A stretch of DNA of 64,000 bases from Oligella sp050920755 (GCF_050920755.1 NZ_CP158480.1:620001-684000), one strand, 5' to 3'. Counted from the stretch's first letter, positions 1-8,827 are shown. Numbers and translations: made by a program. The notes: generated from the letters alone by a model not told the origin.

Positions 1-1
1 T

Positions 2-115
2 GTGCGCAAGATTATTGAAGAGCATCATGGCAAGATCGAGATTGCTAATGCAAGAAGCGGGGGCGCTCGCATATCAATTTTGTTGACTCGATTGGCTCCA
101 CTAAGAAAAAAGTAA
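2..115 (+). CDS. ntrY: C-terminal end of a sensor histidine kinase, NtrY-like (partial)
   Basis: The reading frame enters from the left edge and ends at TAA 113-115, giving the last 37 residues. They begin VRKIIEEHHGKIEI and continue through SGGARISILL, which is the usual end of a HATPase_c ATP-binding domain (last strand after the G2 box). The next gene is a response regulator whose ends match NtrX, and trkA and trkH follow; in many proteobacteria this order is ntrY-ntrX-trkA-trkH. The identity as NtrY is therefore an inference from context plus this short tail. The kinase core and membrane segments lie outside the window. A 114-base gap with only a weak hairpin (arms 181-185 and 190-194) separates it from the regulator. 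Confidence 0.7.
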   Translation: MRKIIEEHHGKIEIANARSGGARISILLTRLAPLRKK

Positions 116-229
116 CAAAGCATTGTTATAATTAGGCAAATAACATTTTTACAACAGTCTTGAACATTTCGATAAACCGTCACACTTTGGTGTGCTTTAT
201 TTGTTCAGAAAAAAGTTGAGGTATTTTTT

Positions 230-940
230 ATGGCCAAAATTCTGGTGGTCGATGATGAAATCGGTATTCGCGAGCTACTCTCCGAGATCCTTTATGATGA
301 GGGTCATACTGTAGATCTGGCGGAAAATGCATCAGAAGCTCGCGCTGCGCGTTTGCGTTATCGCCCGGATTTGGTGTTATTAGATATCTGGATGCCCGAT
401 ACTGATGGCGTAAGCTTGCTTAAGGAGTGGGGTGCTCAGGGTCTACTTGATATGCCGGTCGTAATGATGAGTGGTCATGCCACCATTGATACGGCGGTTG
501 AAGCCACGCGTATCGGTGCCGTTGATTTTTTAGAAAAACCGATCACCATGCAAAAGTTGCTGAAGACAGTGCAGTCATGCCTGTCGCGCCCGGTTATTCG
601 CAAGGAACCGGTAGAAGCCCCGGCGATCAAGGCGGCCGAAGCGCCTCAGCCCGGTAGTTCCGGCGGTGCCGAGGTCGTGCAGTCTGCACCGGCTCAAGCA
701 GCGCCGGCTGCACCGGACGACCATATGACCTCAGGCATGTTGGGCCGCATTTCATTAGATTTACCCTTGCGTGAGGCACGTGATGAGTTTGAACGTGCTT
801 ATTTTGAATATCACTTGGTACAGGAAAATGGCAGTATGACCCGTATTTCCGAAAGTACCGGTTTAGAGCGTACGCATTTGTATCGTAAATTGCGCCAGTT
901 AGGAATCGACACCTCACGCAAACGCAATGCCGGCAACTAG
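230..940 (+). CDS. NtrX-like response regulator lacking the AAA+ domain (receiver plus Fis-type HTH)
   Basis: 236 residues. Residues 1-120 form a receiver domain with acidic pocket D8/D9, phospho-acceptor D52 (LVLLDIWMP) and a conserved lysine in FLEKPI. Residues about 125-165 are an Ala/Pro-rich linker. Residues about 185-230 form a Fis-type helix-turn-helix (FERAYFEYHL to THLYRKLRQLGID), the same ending as full-length NtrX. NtrX is normally about 450 residues with a sigma54-activating AAA+ domain between these parts; here GAFTGA and Walker motifs are absent, so direct sigma54 activation is not expected. The layout resembles the RegA/PrrA class. A GAGG about ten bases before ATG 230 supports the start. 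Partner kinase is probably the upstream ntrY-like gene; trkA follows, suggesting a link to ion homeostasis (inference). Confidence 0.8.
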   Translation: MAKILVVDDEIGIRELLSEILYDEGHTVDLAENASEARAARLRYRPDLVLLDIWMPDTDGVSLLKEWGAQGLLDMPVVMMSGHATIDTAVEATRIGAVDFLEKPITMQKLLKTVQSCLSRPVIRKEPVEAPAIKAAEAPQPGSSGGAEVVQSAPAQAAPAAPDDHMTSGMLGRISLDLPLREARDEFERAYFEYHLVQENGSMTRISESTGLERTHLYRKLRQLGIDTSRKRNAGN

Positions 941-1012
941 TCTTTTTTGCACCGGTGACCTTTGATTCATAGGGTGTATCCATCACTTTATCAAGCTTAT
1001 TAGCGCTTAATT

Positions 1013-2389
1013 ATGAAAATTCTTATCGTGGGTGTGGGTCGTGTCGGCTCCAGTTTGGCGCAAAACTTGGTCGCCGGTAAAGACGAAGTGACCGTGGTGG
1101 ATATCAACCGCGAGCGTTTGAGTGAGCTGCAGGAGCGCTTTGATTTACGAACGGTTTATGGTGATGCCAGTTCACCGTCGGTGCTTGAGGAGGCGGGTGC
1201 ACAAGATGCCGATTTGTTGGTGGCGTGCTCTGCTTCTGATGCCGTTAACCTCATGGCCTGTTACTTGGGTCGTGAGGTTTTTAATATCCCGCGCCGTATT
1301 GCGCGTGTCCGTAGCAATTATTATCATAAAAATCTTGATTTTGCTAAAGAGAAGTTCGGCGTAGACCATATCATCAGTCCCGAGCAAAGTATCACCGATT
1401 ATTTTTTTCACTTGGTTGAGTTTCCCGAGGTCTTGGAAATTGTCGACTTTGCTAACGGCTTAGTCTCACTATTGACCCTTAAGGTTGGGGGCAAAAGCCA
1501 GTTTCTTAAGTTGCAGGTCAATGAGAACCACTTAAATTTACCGGACTCTAACGGCCGTATTCTGGAGGTGATACGCCAAGAAAAGACGCTGCCCTTGGAG
1601 CGTACTTTCAGCTTGGAGCGTCATGATGAGGTGGTGTTAGCGGTCGATACGGCTGAGGCGCGTAAAGCCATTAAGCAGTTGCATAAGCGCATGCATCGCG
1701 TCAGAAATATTATGATTGCCGGCGGTGGTAATATCGGCGAGCGGTTGGCGCGTTTATTGGCAAATGACGATTACAATGTGCGCATCATTGAGATGAATGA
1801 GGAGCGTTGTCGCGAACTGGCGCGTATCTTACCGGAAAATGTCATTGTTCTGCACGGTAACGGCACGGATGAAACCTTGTTGTTAGACGAGCATGTGATG
1901 GACATGGATGCTTTTTTAGCCGTGACCAACGCCGATGAGGACAATATCATGGCCTCTTTATTGGCAAAGCGTCTCGGTGCCGAAAAGGTTTTAACCTTAG
2001 TCTCCCGTCAGTCTTATGGCGAGTTAATTCGCGGTAGTGACATTGATATTGCGGTTTCACCTATCTGGACCACCATTGGTGCCTTGATGCGGGATTTAAA
2101 GCAGGGTTCGGTCGAGCGCGGTCATCGTTTACGTCAGGGGCGTTCCGAGGCAGTGGAGTTTAAGGCCTTGGGTGATGCGACTAATTCTAAAGTGGTCGGT
2201 CGTACCGTCGGTGAGATTCGTTGGCCTAAAAACGCAGTGGTGGCAGCCATTGTGCGTGAGGGTAGGGTGATTATACCCGTGCCCGCAACCACAATTAATA
2301 ATGAGGATCACGTGATTGTTTATGCCAGTGATCCGCGTACCATGGAGCAAGTAGATAAGCTCTTCCAAGTTTCCGCGTTGGTGCTTTAG
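1013..2389 (+). CDS. trkA: Trk potassium uptake system NAD(H)-binding regulatory protein TrkA
   Basis: 458 residues, the normal TrkA length. Two RCK modules are visible: the first Rossmann glycine motif GVGRVG is at residues 7-12 and the second, GGGNIG, near residue 237; each is followed by a TrkA-C ligand-binding region. TrkA is a peripheral cytoplasmic protein that gates the TrkH channel in response to nucleotides. No frameshift or missing motif is seen. It lies 72 bases after the regulator gene and 51 bases before trkH, consistent with one transcript. Confidence 0.95.
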   Translation: MKILIVGVGRVGSSLAQNLVAGKDEVTVVDINRERLSELQERFDLRTVYGDASSPSVLEEAGAQDADLLVACSASDAVNLMACYLGREVFNIPRRIARVRSNYYHKNLDFAKEKFGVDHIISPEQSITDYFFHLVEFPEVLEIVDFANGLVSLLTLKVGGKSQFLKLQVNENHLNLPDSNGRILEVIRQEKTLPLERTFSLERHDEVVLAVDTAEARKAIKQLHKRMHRVRNIMIAGGGNIGERLARLLANDDYNVRIIEMNEERCRELARILPENVIVLHGNGTDETLLLDEHVMDMDAFLAVTNADEDNIMASLLAKRLGAEKVLTLVSRQSYGELIRGSDIDIAVSPIWTTIGALMRDLKQGSVERGHRLRQGRSEAVEFKALGDATNSKVVGRTVGEIRWPKNAVVAAIVREGRVIIPVPATTINNEDHVIVYASDPRTMEQVDKLFQVSALVL

Positions 2390-2440
2390 CGCCGACTCGG
2401 GAGCAAGTGCAGACAAGGACGCAGACGCAGGCAAGCTTTT

Positions 2441-3910
2441 ATGTATCACACATTAAATTCTTTACATAAACTGGGTATGGTCGTGATGGCTTTTTCACTG
2501 ACCTTAATACTCCCTTTTGTTTTGTCGATCATTATTGATGACGGTGCAGCCCAATATTTTGTGATACCTGCGGCAGGTGCTTTTGTTTTCGGTTTATTGC
2601 TGACGGTAATGTGTTTTCCCTTTCGCGGCACCTTGCGTCGTCGTGAAGGCATTTTATTGGTCTTTTTATCTTGGGTCTGTTTAGGGGTGATCGGCTCTTT
2701 GCCGATCTATTTTGCCGAGCAGCTGATTCAAGAGGATTTCGGCTTTGCCAAAGCGGTTTTTGAGGGCGTCTCCGGCCTGACAACAACCGGCGCTTCCGTC
2801 ATTAATGAGGTTGAGCGCCTCCCGATTTCGGTTAATATCTGGCGTCACTCCCTATTATGGTTTGGCGGTATGGGGATTTTATTATTAGCGGTTGCCATTT
2901 TGCCCCTCTTTAATGTGGGGGGACGTGAGCTGATGCGCAGTGAGATGCCCGGCCCATTAAAGGAGGAGCGTCTGACGCCGCGTATTGCCACCACGGCTAA
3001 AACGCTCTACAGCATTTATTTTGTGGCTTCGGTGCTGTGCCTGATTTCCTATCGAATAGCCGGTTTAAACTGGTTTGATGCTTGGTGTCATGCCGCTTCA
3101 ACCATGGCTTTAGGTGGCTTTTCCAGTTTTAACTCCAGCTTTAAGAGCATGGATAATCCGGCGGCTGATTTGGTGGCGGTGGTCTTTATGCTGTTTGCGG
3201 GGATTAACTTTGCTACCCACTTTAAGGTTTTAAAAAATCGCGATTTGCGTTTTTATGCCTACTGTCCCGAAGCCTTGCCATTTCTTAAATTGGTCTTGGG
3301 CAGCGGTCTAATCATCAGTGCCGTGCTGTATTTTAACGGTAACTATGAGACTTGGTTTGAGTCGCTGCGTTACGGTATTTTTAATACCGTGTCGGTAGCC
3401 ACCACGACCGGTTTTGCCAATGCCGATTATCTGACGTGGCCTTTTGTGATACCGGTGTATATGCTGGCGCTGGGCTCTTTTGCTTCCTCCGGCGGCTCTA
3501 CCGGTGGCGGTATCAAGTTGATTCGAATCCTGTTAGTTTTCAGACGGATTCGCGTGGAGATGCTAAAGCTCTTGCATCCGCATGGGATTTTTCCGGTGCG
3601 TTTTAAAAAGACCGTGGTTCCCACTTCGGTGCTGTTGTCGGTTATGACCTTTATTGCTTTATACATGATGACGCTGATGGTGGTCTTTGCGTTACTGGCC
3701 TTGGGTGGTGCCGATCCGCTTACGGCTTCCAGTGCTGCCGTGGCCTTAGTGGCGAATATCGGGCCGGCGATCGGTTCGGTGGGGCCGATGAGTAATTATG
3801 CGAACTTTAATGACTTTCAGCTATGGGTGAGCAGTGCCGCGATGTTGGTCGGGCGTTTGGAGTTATTAACCGCTTTTGTGATTTTTACGCCGCATTTCTG
3901 GCGTCGTTAG
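2441..3910 (+). CDS. trkH: Trk system potassium uptake protein TrkH
   Basis: 489 residues, a polytopic inner-membrane protein of the TrkH/KtrB family. The four selectivity-filter pore loops can be recognised: TTTGAS near residue 115, MALGGFSSF near 222, ATTTGFAN near 322 and ANIGPAIGSVG near 440. It forms the K+ channel that TrkA gates. Direct neighbour of trkA, same strand. The gene runs to 3910, and the next gene (trmL) converges on it from the other strand. Confidence 0.95.
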   Translation: MYHTLNSLHKLGMVVMAFSLTLILPFVLSIIIDDGAAQYFVIPAAGAFVFGLLLTVMCFPFRGTLRRREGILLVFLSWVCLGVIGSLPIYFAEQLIQEDFGFAKAVFEGVSGLTTTGASVINEVERLPISVNIWRHSLLWFGGMGILLLAVAILPLFNVGGRELMRSEMPGPLKEERLTPRIATTAKTLYSIYFVASVLCLISYRIAGLNWFDAWCHAASTMALGGFSSFNSSFKSMDNPAADLVAVVFMLFAGINFATHFKVLKNRDLRFYAYCPEALPFLKLVLGSGLIISAVLYFNGNYETWFESLRYGIFNTVSVATTTGFANADYLTWPFVIPVYMLALGSFASSGGSTGGGIKLIRILLVFRRIRVEMLKLLHPHGIFPVRFKKTVVPTSVLLSVMTFIALYMMTLMVVFALLALGGADPLTASSAAVALVANIGPAIGSVGPMSNYANFNDFQLWVSSAAMLVGRLELLTAFVIFTPHFWRR

Positions 3911-4004
3911 GCGATGGGGCAAAGGTCATCGGCATAGAGCGAGCGCTGCTTGAACTAAGCCCCACATGTCCCTCATCCCCATCAGCTCAATCGCTAATTA
4001 CTAA
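3911..4004. other. Convergent trkH/trmL spacer with nested G/C-rich inverted repeats
   Basis: The spacer holds inverted arms GATGGGG (3913-3919) with CCCCATC (3977-3983) and, partly overlapping, GGGGC (3916-3920) with GCCCC (3959-3963). No run of T follows on either strand, so a classical intrinsic terminator is not obvious, but the structured segment may end both convergent transcripts. Confidence 0.3.
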
Positions 4005-4475
4005 CTAAATGCCGCCTTTATAGCCGATATGGCGCCAAGCCTCATACACGGTGATGGCAACACTATTGGCCAAGTTGAGGCTGCGACTGTTGTTAACCAT
4101 GGGTAGGCGAATTGATTGCGCTCTACCGATAATATCCCATTCTTCAGGCTTTAAACCGGCTGTTTCACGACCGAAGATCAGACAATCGCCGTCTTCAAAA
4201 GCAACTTGTCCCAAGCTTTTTTGCCCCTTACTGGAAAGGGCAAAGCAACGATCCTTACTCGCACCGGTGGAGGCGATGGCTTCTTCCAAGCTATCATGCG
4301 TCTTTAAATCCGCCCATTCGTGATAATCCAAACCGGCACGCTTTAGGCGCTTATCATCCAGCTCAAAGCTAAACGGTTTAACTAAGTGCAAAGTGCAGCC
4401 GGTGTTCGCAGTAAGGCGAATAATATTACCGGTATTGGATGGGATTTCAGGGCAAACAAGAATAATATGAAACAC
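4005..4475 (-). CDS. trmL: tRNA (cytidine/uridine-2'-O-)-methyltransferase TrmL (SPOUT family)
   Basis: 156 residues, the usual TrmL length. SPOUT-fold hallmarks are present: N-terminal ILVCPEIPSNTGNIIR, central LIFGRETAGLKPE, and the C-terminal knot with NNSRSLNLANSVAI, which binds S-adenosylmethionine. TrmL 2'-O-methylates the wobble base (position 34) of certain leucine tRNAs. It lies 20 bases downstream of comF on the same strand, so the two probably share a transcript. Product specificity (TrmL rather than another SpoU-like enzyme) is inferred from length and overall match. Confidence 0.9.
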   Translation of the reverse strand: MFHIILVCPEIPSNTGNIIRLTANTGCTLHLVKPFSFELDDKRLKRAGLDYHEWADLKTHDSLEEAIASTGASKDRCFALSSKGQKSLGQVAFEDGDCLIFGRETAGLKPEEWDIIGRAQSIRLPMVNNSRSLNLANSVAITVYEAWRHIGYKGGI

Positions 4476-4495
4476 GATAATATAAGTTTGAAGTA

Positions 4496-5251
4496 TTAAT
4501 AACTGGCACGTGCCAAGACCATCGCATGGACCCGCTTTACACCGGCGGCTTTTAAGGCTTGAGCAGCGCTATCAAGGGTTGCGCCACTGGTCATAATGTC
4601 ATCAATTAAAACAACCAGTGGTGTATCAAGGCGCGTCGAGCAGTAATACAGATCGCGCACATTTAAGCGTCGTCCTACACTGTCTAAGGCCTTTTGCTCG
4701 GTATAGCAACGCTGCTGATCGCGATGCAGCGCACGATGATCAATGCGCCAAGCATTAAGCCGAGCCAGCTCCTTGGCAATTTCCGATGCAGGATTATAAC
4801 CCCTTTTTTTAAGTGATTGATTACTGGAAGGGAGCGGAATGCATAATGTCGCAGGTGGGATTTTAATGCCTTGCTTCTGTAAACGTGCCTGTAACAGCTT
4901 GGCAAATGGCTTAGCCAAGCCCAGTTGACCTGAGTTTTTATAGCGTAAAAGCAAGGACTTCATCGGTTGCACATAGTCAAAGGCAATACTGAGATCGTCA
5001 TAATGCGGTTTAGATAAATAGCAGGCCTCACAATAGTCTAAACCCTTGAGTGCAAGCTTACAACGGTGGCAGCGATGCTGGTGGCGGTCACTTGCGGCCA
5101 AAATATCCTCGCTACACGCACTACAAAAGCTGCCCGCTAGGCAAAGCGCCTGACATAGTGGGCAACGCCCGCCGATATAAGGGACGATACCTCTGAAAAT
5201 AGCGCTCGGGTGGCGTACTTGGGTTGTCATAATATCACTGAGATGTCGCAT
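4496..5251 (-). CDS. comF: ComF family protein (phosphoribosyltransferase-like, zinc-finger N-terminus)
   Basis: 251 residues. The N-terminal third carries cysteine pairs of a zinc ribbon (CPLCQALC, CSAC, CHRCKLAL, CEAC at about residues 30-78). The C-terminal half is a type I phosphoribosyltransferase fold with the PRPP loop VVLIDDIMTSGATL at about 212-225. ComF proteins support DNA uptake in competent bacteria (ComF/GntX family); the enzymatic substrate is not established. Transcribed with trmL, divergent from the BioC-like gene. The start at 5251 leaves a 19-residue lead before the first conserved residues; an internal ATG at residue 8 (MTTQVRH) is an alternative. Confidence 0.88.
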   Translation of the reverse strand: MRHLSDIMTTQVRHPSAIFRGIVPYIGGRCPLCQALCLAGSFCSACSEDILAASDRHQHRCHRCKLALKGLDYCEACYLSKPHYDDLSIAFDYVQPMKSLLLRYKNSGQLGLAKPFAKLLQARLQKQGIKIPPATLCIPLPSSNQSLKKRGYNPASEIAKELARLNAWRIDHRALHRDQQRCYTEQKALDSVGRRLNVRDLYYCSTRLDTPLVVLIDDIMTSGATLDSAAQALKAAGVKRVHAMVLARASY

Positions 5252-5372
5252 CTGTATCCTCTACTCAATGGAAAAAGAGTGTTAAGACCCTATGGTTACT
5301 TGTAGTTTAAACATCATCAGCGGTTGCTGGAGTATGATAGGATAAATTTGTCCAGTACTGTTTTTTGTAATT

Positions 5373-6326
5373 ATGAGTTCTACTAAGCCCCAAAGCGTTT
5401 TAGCCATTAATCACCGACATGTGCAGCAGCAATTTGAGCGGCGGCAGATGCTTGAGCCTGCGCGTTTTTTATTGGATGAGGTAGCGACGCGGATGCTGGA
5501 TCGCTTGCAATATATTAAGCAGAATCCAACGGCAGTGTTAGACGCGGGTTGTGGCTTGGGTCATGGGATTGAGGCTTTACAAAAGCGTTATCCACAAGCG
5601 GAATTTACCGGTTTGGATAATCAAGCGCTTTTTTTAGCAGCTGCCGAAGCGCGTTTTAAACCAAAAACTCAAACTTTTAAAGGGTTTAAAAAGCTGCTTT
5701 CAAAAGTCGGTGTGTTGGGGGCGGATGTGCCGATGCCTTTAGAACCACCTAAAATGCCTCATTTTGTGAAAGCGGATTTGGCAGCCAGCGGTTTAGAGCC
5801 GAATTGCTTTGATTTTATTTGGTCCAATATGGCCCTGCATTGGCATAGTAATCCACCGGCGGTGTTCAAAGAGTGGTTTAGACTCTTAGAGGTAAATGGT
5901 TTATTAATGTTTTCCTGCTTTGGTCCGGACACCTTAGTGGAGTTGCGACAAGCACTTGAAGTAGCAGGGTGGAATACTCGCACCATGGCCTTTGTGGATA
6001 TGCACGACTTCGGTGATATGCTGATGGAAAGCGGTTTTACCGATCCGGTGATGGATCAGCAAATGCTCACGCTGACCTATAAAACCCCGCAAAAGCTCTT
6101 AGCCGATGTACGCGCTTTAGGCGGTAATCCCAGCCTCGGTAGGCATCCCGGACTGCTAAGTCGTGCTGCCCTGGCGCGTTTATACCAAGCCTTAGAGCAG
6201 CAGCGTAAGGCCGACGGCTTAATTCATCTCAGCTTTGAAATTGTTAATGGTCACGCGTGGCGTGGCGCCAGCTTACATAGTGACGGCGTTACCAGAATAG
6301 CCATTAGCTCAATTGGTAGAAAGTAG
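5373..6326 (+). CDS. bioC: BioC-like SAM-dependent methyltransferase
   Basis: 317 residues. A class I methyltransferase fold is shown by motif I LDAGCGLGHGIEAL (about residues 56-69), motif II with FTGLDNQ, and the post-I region FDFIWSNMALHWHSNP, typical of BioC (malonyl-ACP O-methyltransferase, first step of pimelate synthesis for biotin). It is longer than typical BioC (about 250) because of a Lys/Pro-rich insert near residues 95-125. No other biotin gene lies near, so the role is inferred from family resemblance. It is divergent from comF across a 121-base spacer. The 91-base spacer after it (to gpsA) is relatively G/C-rich and shows no clear terminator. Confidence 0.75.
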   Translation: MSSTKPQSVLAINHRHVQQQFERRQMLEPARFLLDEVATRMLDRLQYIKQNPTAVLDAGCGLGHGIEALQKRYPQAEFTGLDNQALFLAAAEARFKPKTQTFKGFKKLLSKVGVLGADVPMPLEPPKMPHFVKADLAASGLEPNCFDFIWSNMALHWHSNPPAVFKEWFRLLEVNGLLMFSCFGPDTLVELRQALEVAGWNTRTMAFVDMHDFGDMLMESGFTDPVMDQQMLTLTYKTPQKLLADVRALGGNPSLGRHPGLLSRAALARLYQALEQQRKADGLIHLSFEIVNGHAWRGASLHSDGVTRIAISSIGRK

Positions 6327-6417
6327 GACTGAGTGGTCAGCGTGTGAGCTGTCGACCGTAGGCGCGCAGGTGACCGGGTCGAGAGAGGCGGCTGACATCT
6401 ATAGTAAAGTGTCCGGG

Positions 6418-7497
6418 CTAGGCGTCTTCGGATTTGACTTCACGCGCAAGTAGCTTGGCTACGCTCTCTAAGGAATTTACATCATTAAAGAGAATATCGC
6501 AAACCACCTCGGTGATGGGCATTTCCACGCCGAGATTATTGGCTCGCGCAAGGGCGGCACGGGCACAACGTACGCCTTCGGCAGTTAAGCCGGTAGCAAG
6601 GATTTCATCTAAGCGTTGCCCCTTGGCTAAGGCTAATCCCACTTGTCGATTGCGTGATAAATCACCGGTAGATGTCAGTACTAAATCACCCAAGCCGGTT
6701 AAGCCGGAAAAGGTTTCTGCCTGACCGCCCATGGCTAATCCAAGTCGACGAATTTCATAAAGGCCGCGTGTAATCAGTGCTGCGCGCGCATTATTACCCA
6801 AAACCAGGCCGTCACTGATACCGCAGGCTAGGGCAATGACATTTTTCATGGCACCACCTACCTCAACCCCGATGATATCCTTGCTGTAATAAACGCGTGT
6901 TTGCTTATGATGTATGGCTTGAATCACGCGCTCACCGACGATTGGATCCAAACCGGCAACCGTGATCGCGACCGGTAGCCCTTGGGCTACTTCCTTGGCA
7001 AAAGTGGGTCCGGATAAAACGCCATTAGGCTGCTTAGAGTCGGGTGCAACATCGGCAATCACTTCATGTGGTAGTAATGCAGTCTCTTCCTCAAAGCCTT
7101 TACAGGTCCAGACATAGGGGACATGCTCAAGACCGGCCTCTTTGAATAAAGGTAACCACGCCTGAATGCTTTGACGCATCGCCTTGACGGGGAGGGCAAA
7201 AATAATCAGTGCGGGTGAAGAAATATCCGCTGAACCATCGGGGCCATGCTGTAAAAAAGCAATCGCTGCTTTTTTGTCGGCTGTGGCTTGTAGTGATTCG
7301 GGAAAAGTAATTTCTTGAAGATACTTGGGATTATGACGCTGTCGATTAATCGCTTCAGCTTGATCGGCATGACGAGACCAGAGTAGTACCGGTCCCGTCT
7401 GTGCCGCTGCAATTGCCAACGCAGTCCCCCAACTGCCCGCACCGATGACTAAGGTGTTAACCGGCGTGTTTTGAGGATTGCTATCGGTGAATTGCAT
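6418..7497 (-). CDS. gpsA: NAD(P)-dependent glycerol-3-phosphate dehydrogenase
   Basis: 359 residues. The Rossmann motif GAGSWGTALA is at about residues 20-29, and the catalytic lysine lies in GGAMKNVIALACGISDGL near residue 215. GpsA reduces dihydroxyacetone phosphate to sn-glycerol 3-phosphate for phospholipid synthesis in the cytoplasm. It is last in the run rhodanese-like gene, grxC, secB, gpsA; its start is 20 bases after the secB stop. The secB-gpsA pairing is widely conserved in proteobacteria. The N-terminus has a 15-residue lead before the Rossmann fold. Confidence 0.95.
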   Translation of the reverse strand: MQFTDSNPQNTPVNTLVIGAGSWGTALAIAAAQTGPVLLWSRHADQAEAINRQRHNPKYLQEITFPESLQATADKKAAIAFLQHGPDGSADISSPALIIFALPVKAMRQSIQAWLPLFKEAGLEHVPYVWTCKGFEEETALLPHEVIADVAPDSKQPNGVLSGPTFAKEVAQGLPVAITVAGLDPIVGERVIQAIHHKQTRVYYSKDIIGVEVGGAMKNVIALACGISDGLVLGNNARAALITRGLYEIRRLGLAMGGQAETFSGLTGLGDLVLTSTGDLSRNRQVGLALAKGQRLDEILATGLTAEGVRCARAALARANNLGVEMPITEVVCDILFNDVNSLESVAKLLAREVKSEDA

Positions 7498-7517
7498 AAG
7501 AAATTTAAATAACAGAT

Positions 7518-8048
7518 TTAGTTAATGGTCGGGTTGCTGTCGTTAGTTGCTTCACCACCCGCGCCAGCTCCGGCACCGGCTGCCGCTTCTTGAAGACGTT
7601 GCTCGTATAAAGCTTGGAAGTTAACCTCAGCCATATGGATAGAAGGTAAGCCGGTGCGATTAATCGCATCTGCTAAGTTTGCACGCAAGTAAGGGAAGAT
7701 CATTGACGGGCAAACAATACCCAGTAAAGGGTCTACTTGATCCGCAGGGATGTTGTCGATTTCAAAAATACCCGCTTGAGTACCCTCAACTAAATACAAG
7801 ATCTTGTCATTGATTTTAGTGGTGATGGTCGCACGTACAGTGGCTTCAAAAATCGTCTCGGCTAATTGTTCTGCGCCGACATTTAAGCTGATTTCAACGG
7901 ATGGTTGCTCCTGCTCTAAGAAAATATGCGGTGCATGAGGCATCTCAAGGGATAAATCCTTAAGATAGCTTCTTTGTATGCCAAAGCTCGGTTGTTGAGC
8001 TTGCTGAGCTGCAGCGTCCTGATTTTGTGTATTTTGCTCTTCGGCCAT
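7518..8048 (-). CDS. secB: Protein-export chaperone SecB
   Basis: 176 residues; SecB is usually about 150-170. The core reads FGIQRSYLKDLSLEMPHAPHIF at its start (shown in part: YLKDLSLEMPHAP), followed by the conserved CPSMIFPYLR segment. SecB is a homotetramer that keeps preproteins unfolded and hands them to SecA. N-terminal Gln/Ala-rich and C-terminal Ala/Gly-rich tails account for the extra length. Between grxC and gpsA on the same strand. Confidence 0.96.
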   Translation of the reverse strand: MAEEQNTQNQDAAAQQAQQPSFGIQRSYLKDLSLEMPHAPHIFLEQEQPSVEISLNVGAEQLAETIFEATVRATITTKINDKILYLVEGTQAGIFEIDNIPADQVDPLLGIVCPSMIFPYLRANLADAINRTGLPSIHMAEVNFQALYEQRLQEAAAGAGAGAGGEATNDSNPTIN

Positions 8049-8097
8049 AATAAAATAATTCCAATAGTTTAATTAAGGTTTAAAAAAAGCGAATAAA

Positions 8098-8355
8098 TTA
8101 GGCTAACAGCTCTGCTAATTTACCCTCGCGCTCTAAGGCTTGTAAATCATCACAACCGCCAATGTGCTGACCGTTGATAAAGATTTGCGGCACCGTAGTG
8201 CGACCGTTTGAGCGCTCGATCATCTCGGCACGAGCTTCACGATTCGTGTCGATGCTGATTTTTTCTAAATCGGTGACATTATTCTCTTTGAGAATTTTTT
8301 CTGCGCGACTGCAATAAGGACAAGTGACCTTATAGTACATAGTAACTTGAGCCAT
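8098..8355 (-). CDS. grxC: Glutaredoxin 3
   Basis: 85 residues, a single thioredoxin-fold domain. The dithiol active site CPYC is at residues 12-15, followed by the cis-proline TVPQIFINGQHIGGCDD segment that binds glutathione. It reduces disulfides with glutathione as electron donor. The start is supported by a purine-rich stretch just upstream on the minus strand (AAGAGG). It is 49 bases upstream of secB and 52 bases after the rhodanese-like gene. Confidence 0.96.
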   Translation of the reverse strand: MAQVTMYYKVTCPYCSRAEKILKENNVTDLEKISIDTNREARAEMIERSNGRTTVPQIFINGQHIGGCDDLQALEREGKLAELLA

Positions 8356-8407
8356 TTTTTCCTCTTTTAAGTTAAAAGTGTATGCTTATTATAGTGTTCA
8401 CAGGATG

Positions 8408-8827
8408 TTATTTGATTTTTTTAGCACCTGTGGGCTTTTTTAAGGGTAAATTCTCTTTAAGCCATGACACTAAACCGCCGCTAAGGTAGTGTACATTTTC
8501 AATACCCTCTTTTTTTAATAAATTAGCCGCAGAAGGAGCGCGACGCCCGTCCTGATCAATCACCACAACTGCTTTATCTTTAGGTAATGAAGCCGCACGT
8601 GCTTTTAATTGATCCATCGGGATATGAACGGCGTTGGCAATGGTGCCGGCTTGATACTGCTCGCTCGGACGCACATCAATAATCAGCGCTTTGCTGTTAG
8701 TCATTGAGACAGTTTGGGCCGGAGAAAGGCCTTTGCCCGCACGACTATATTGAAAAGCCAGCACGCCACCGGACAAAAGAGCGGCAATAATAAATAAATA
8801 GGTGTTGTTATAAGTAATAAATTCCAC
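8408..8827 (-). CDS. Membrane-anchored rhodanese-like protein without the catalytic cysteine
   Basis: 139 residues. Residues about 8-26 form one membrane segment (YLFIIAALLSGGVLAF), and residues about 38-125 form a rhodanese domain (ALIIDVRPSEQY, IPMDQL, YLSGGLVSWL). In active single-domain rhodaneses the loop after the central strand starts with Cys (CxxGxR); here it reads VVVIDQDGRRAPSA, with Asp where Cys is expected, so sulfurtransferase activity is unlikely by the usual mechanism. First gene of the grxC-secB-gpsA run; the family (YibN-like) is commonly found in this place. Function unknown; a binding or scaffold role is possible. Confidence 0.85.
   Translation of the reverse strand: MEFITYNNTYLFIIAALLSGGVLAFQYSRAGKGLSPAQTVSMTNSKALIIDVRPSEQYQAGTIANAVHIPMDQLKARAASLPKDKAVVVIDQDGRRAPSAANLLKKEGIENVHYLSGGLVSWLKENLPLKKPTGAKKIK

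Noticed and set aside
181..194. CACAC/GTGTG hairpin between ntrY and the regulator gene
   Set aside because: Five-base stem, no T-run of note; too weak to call a terminator.
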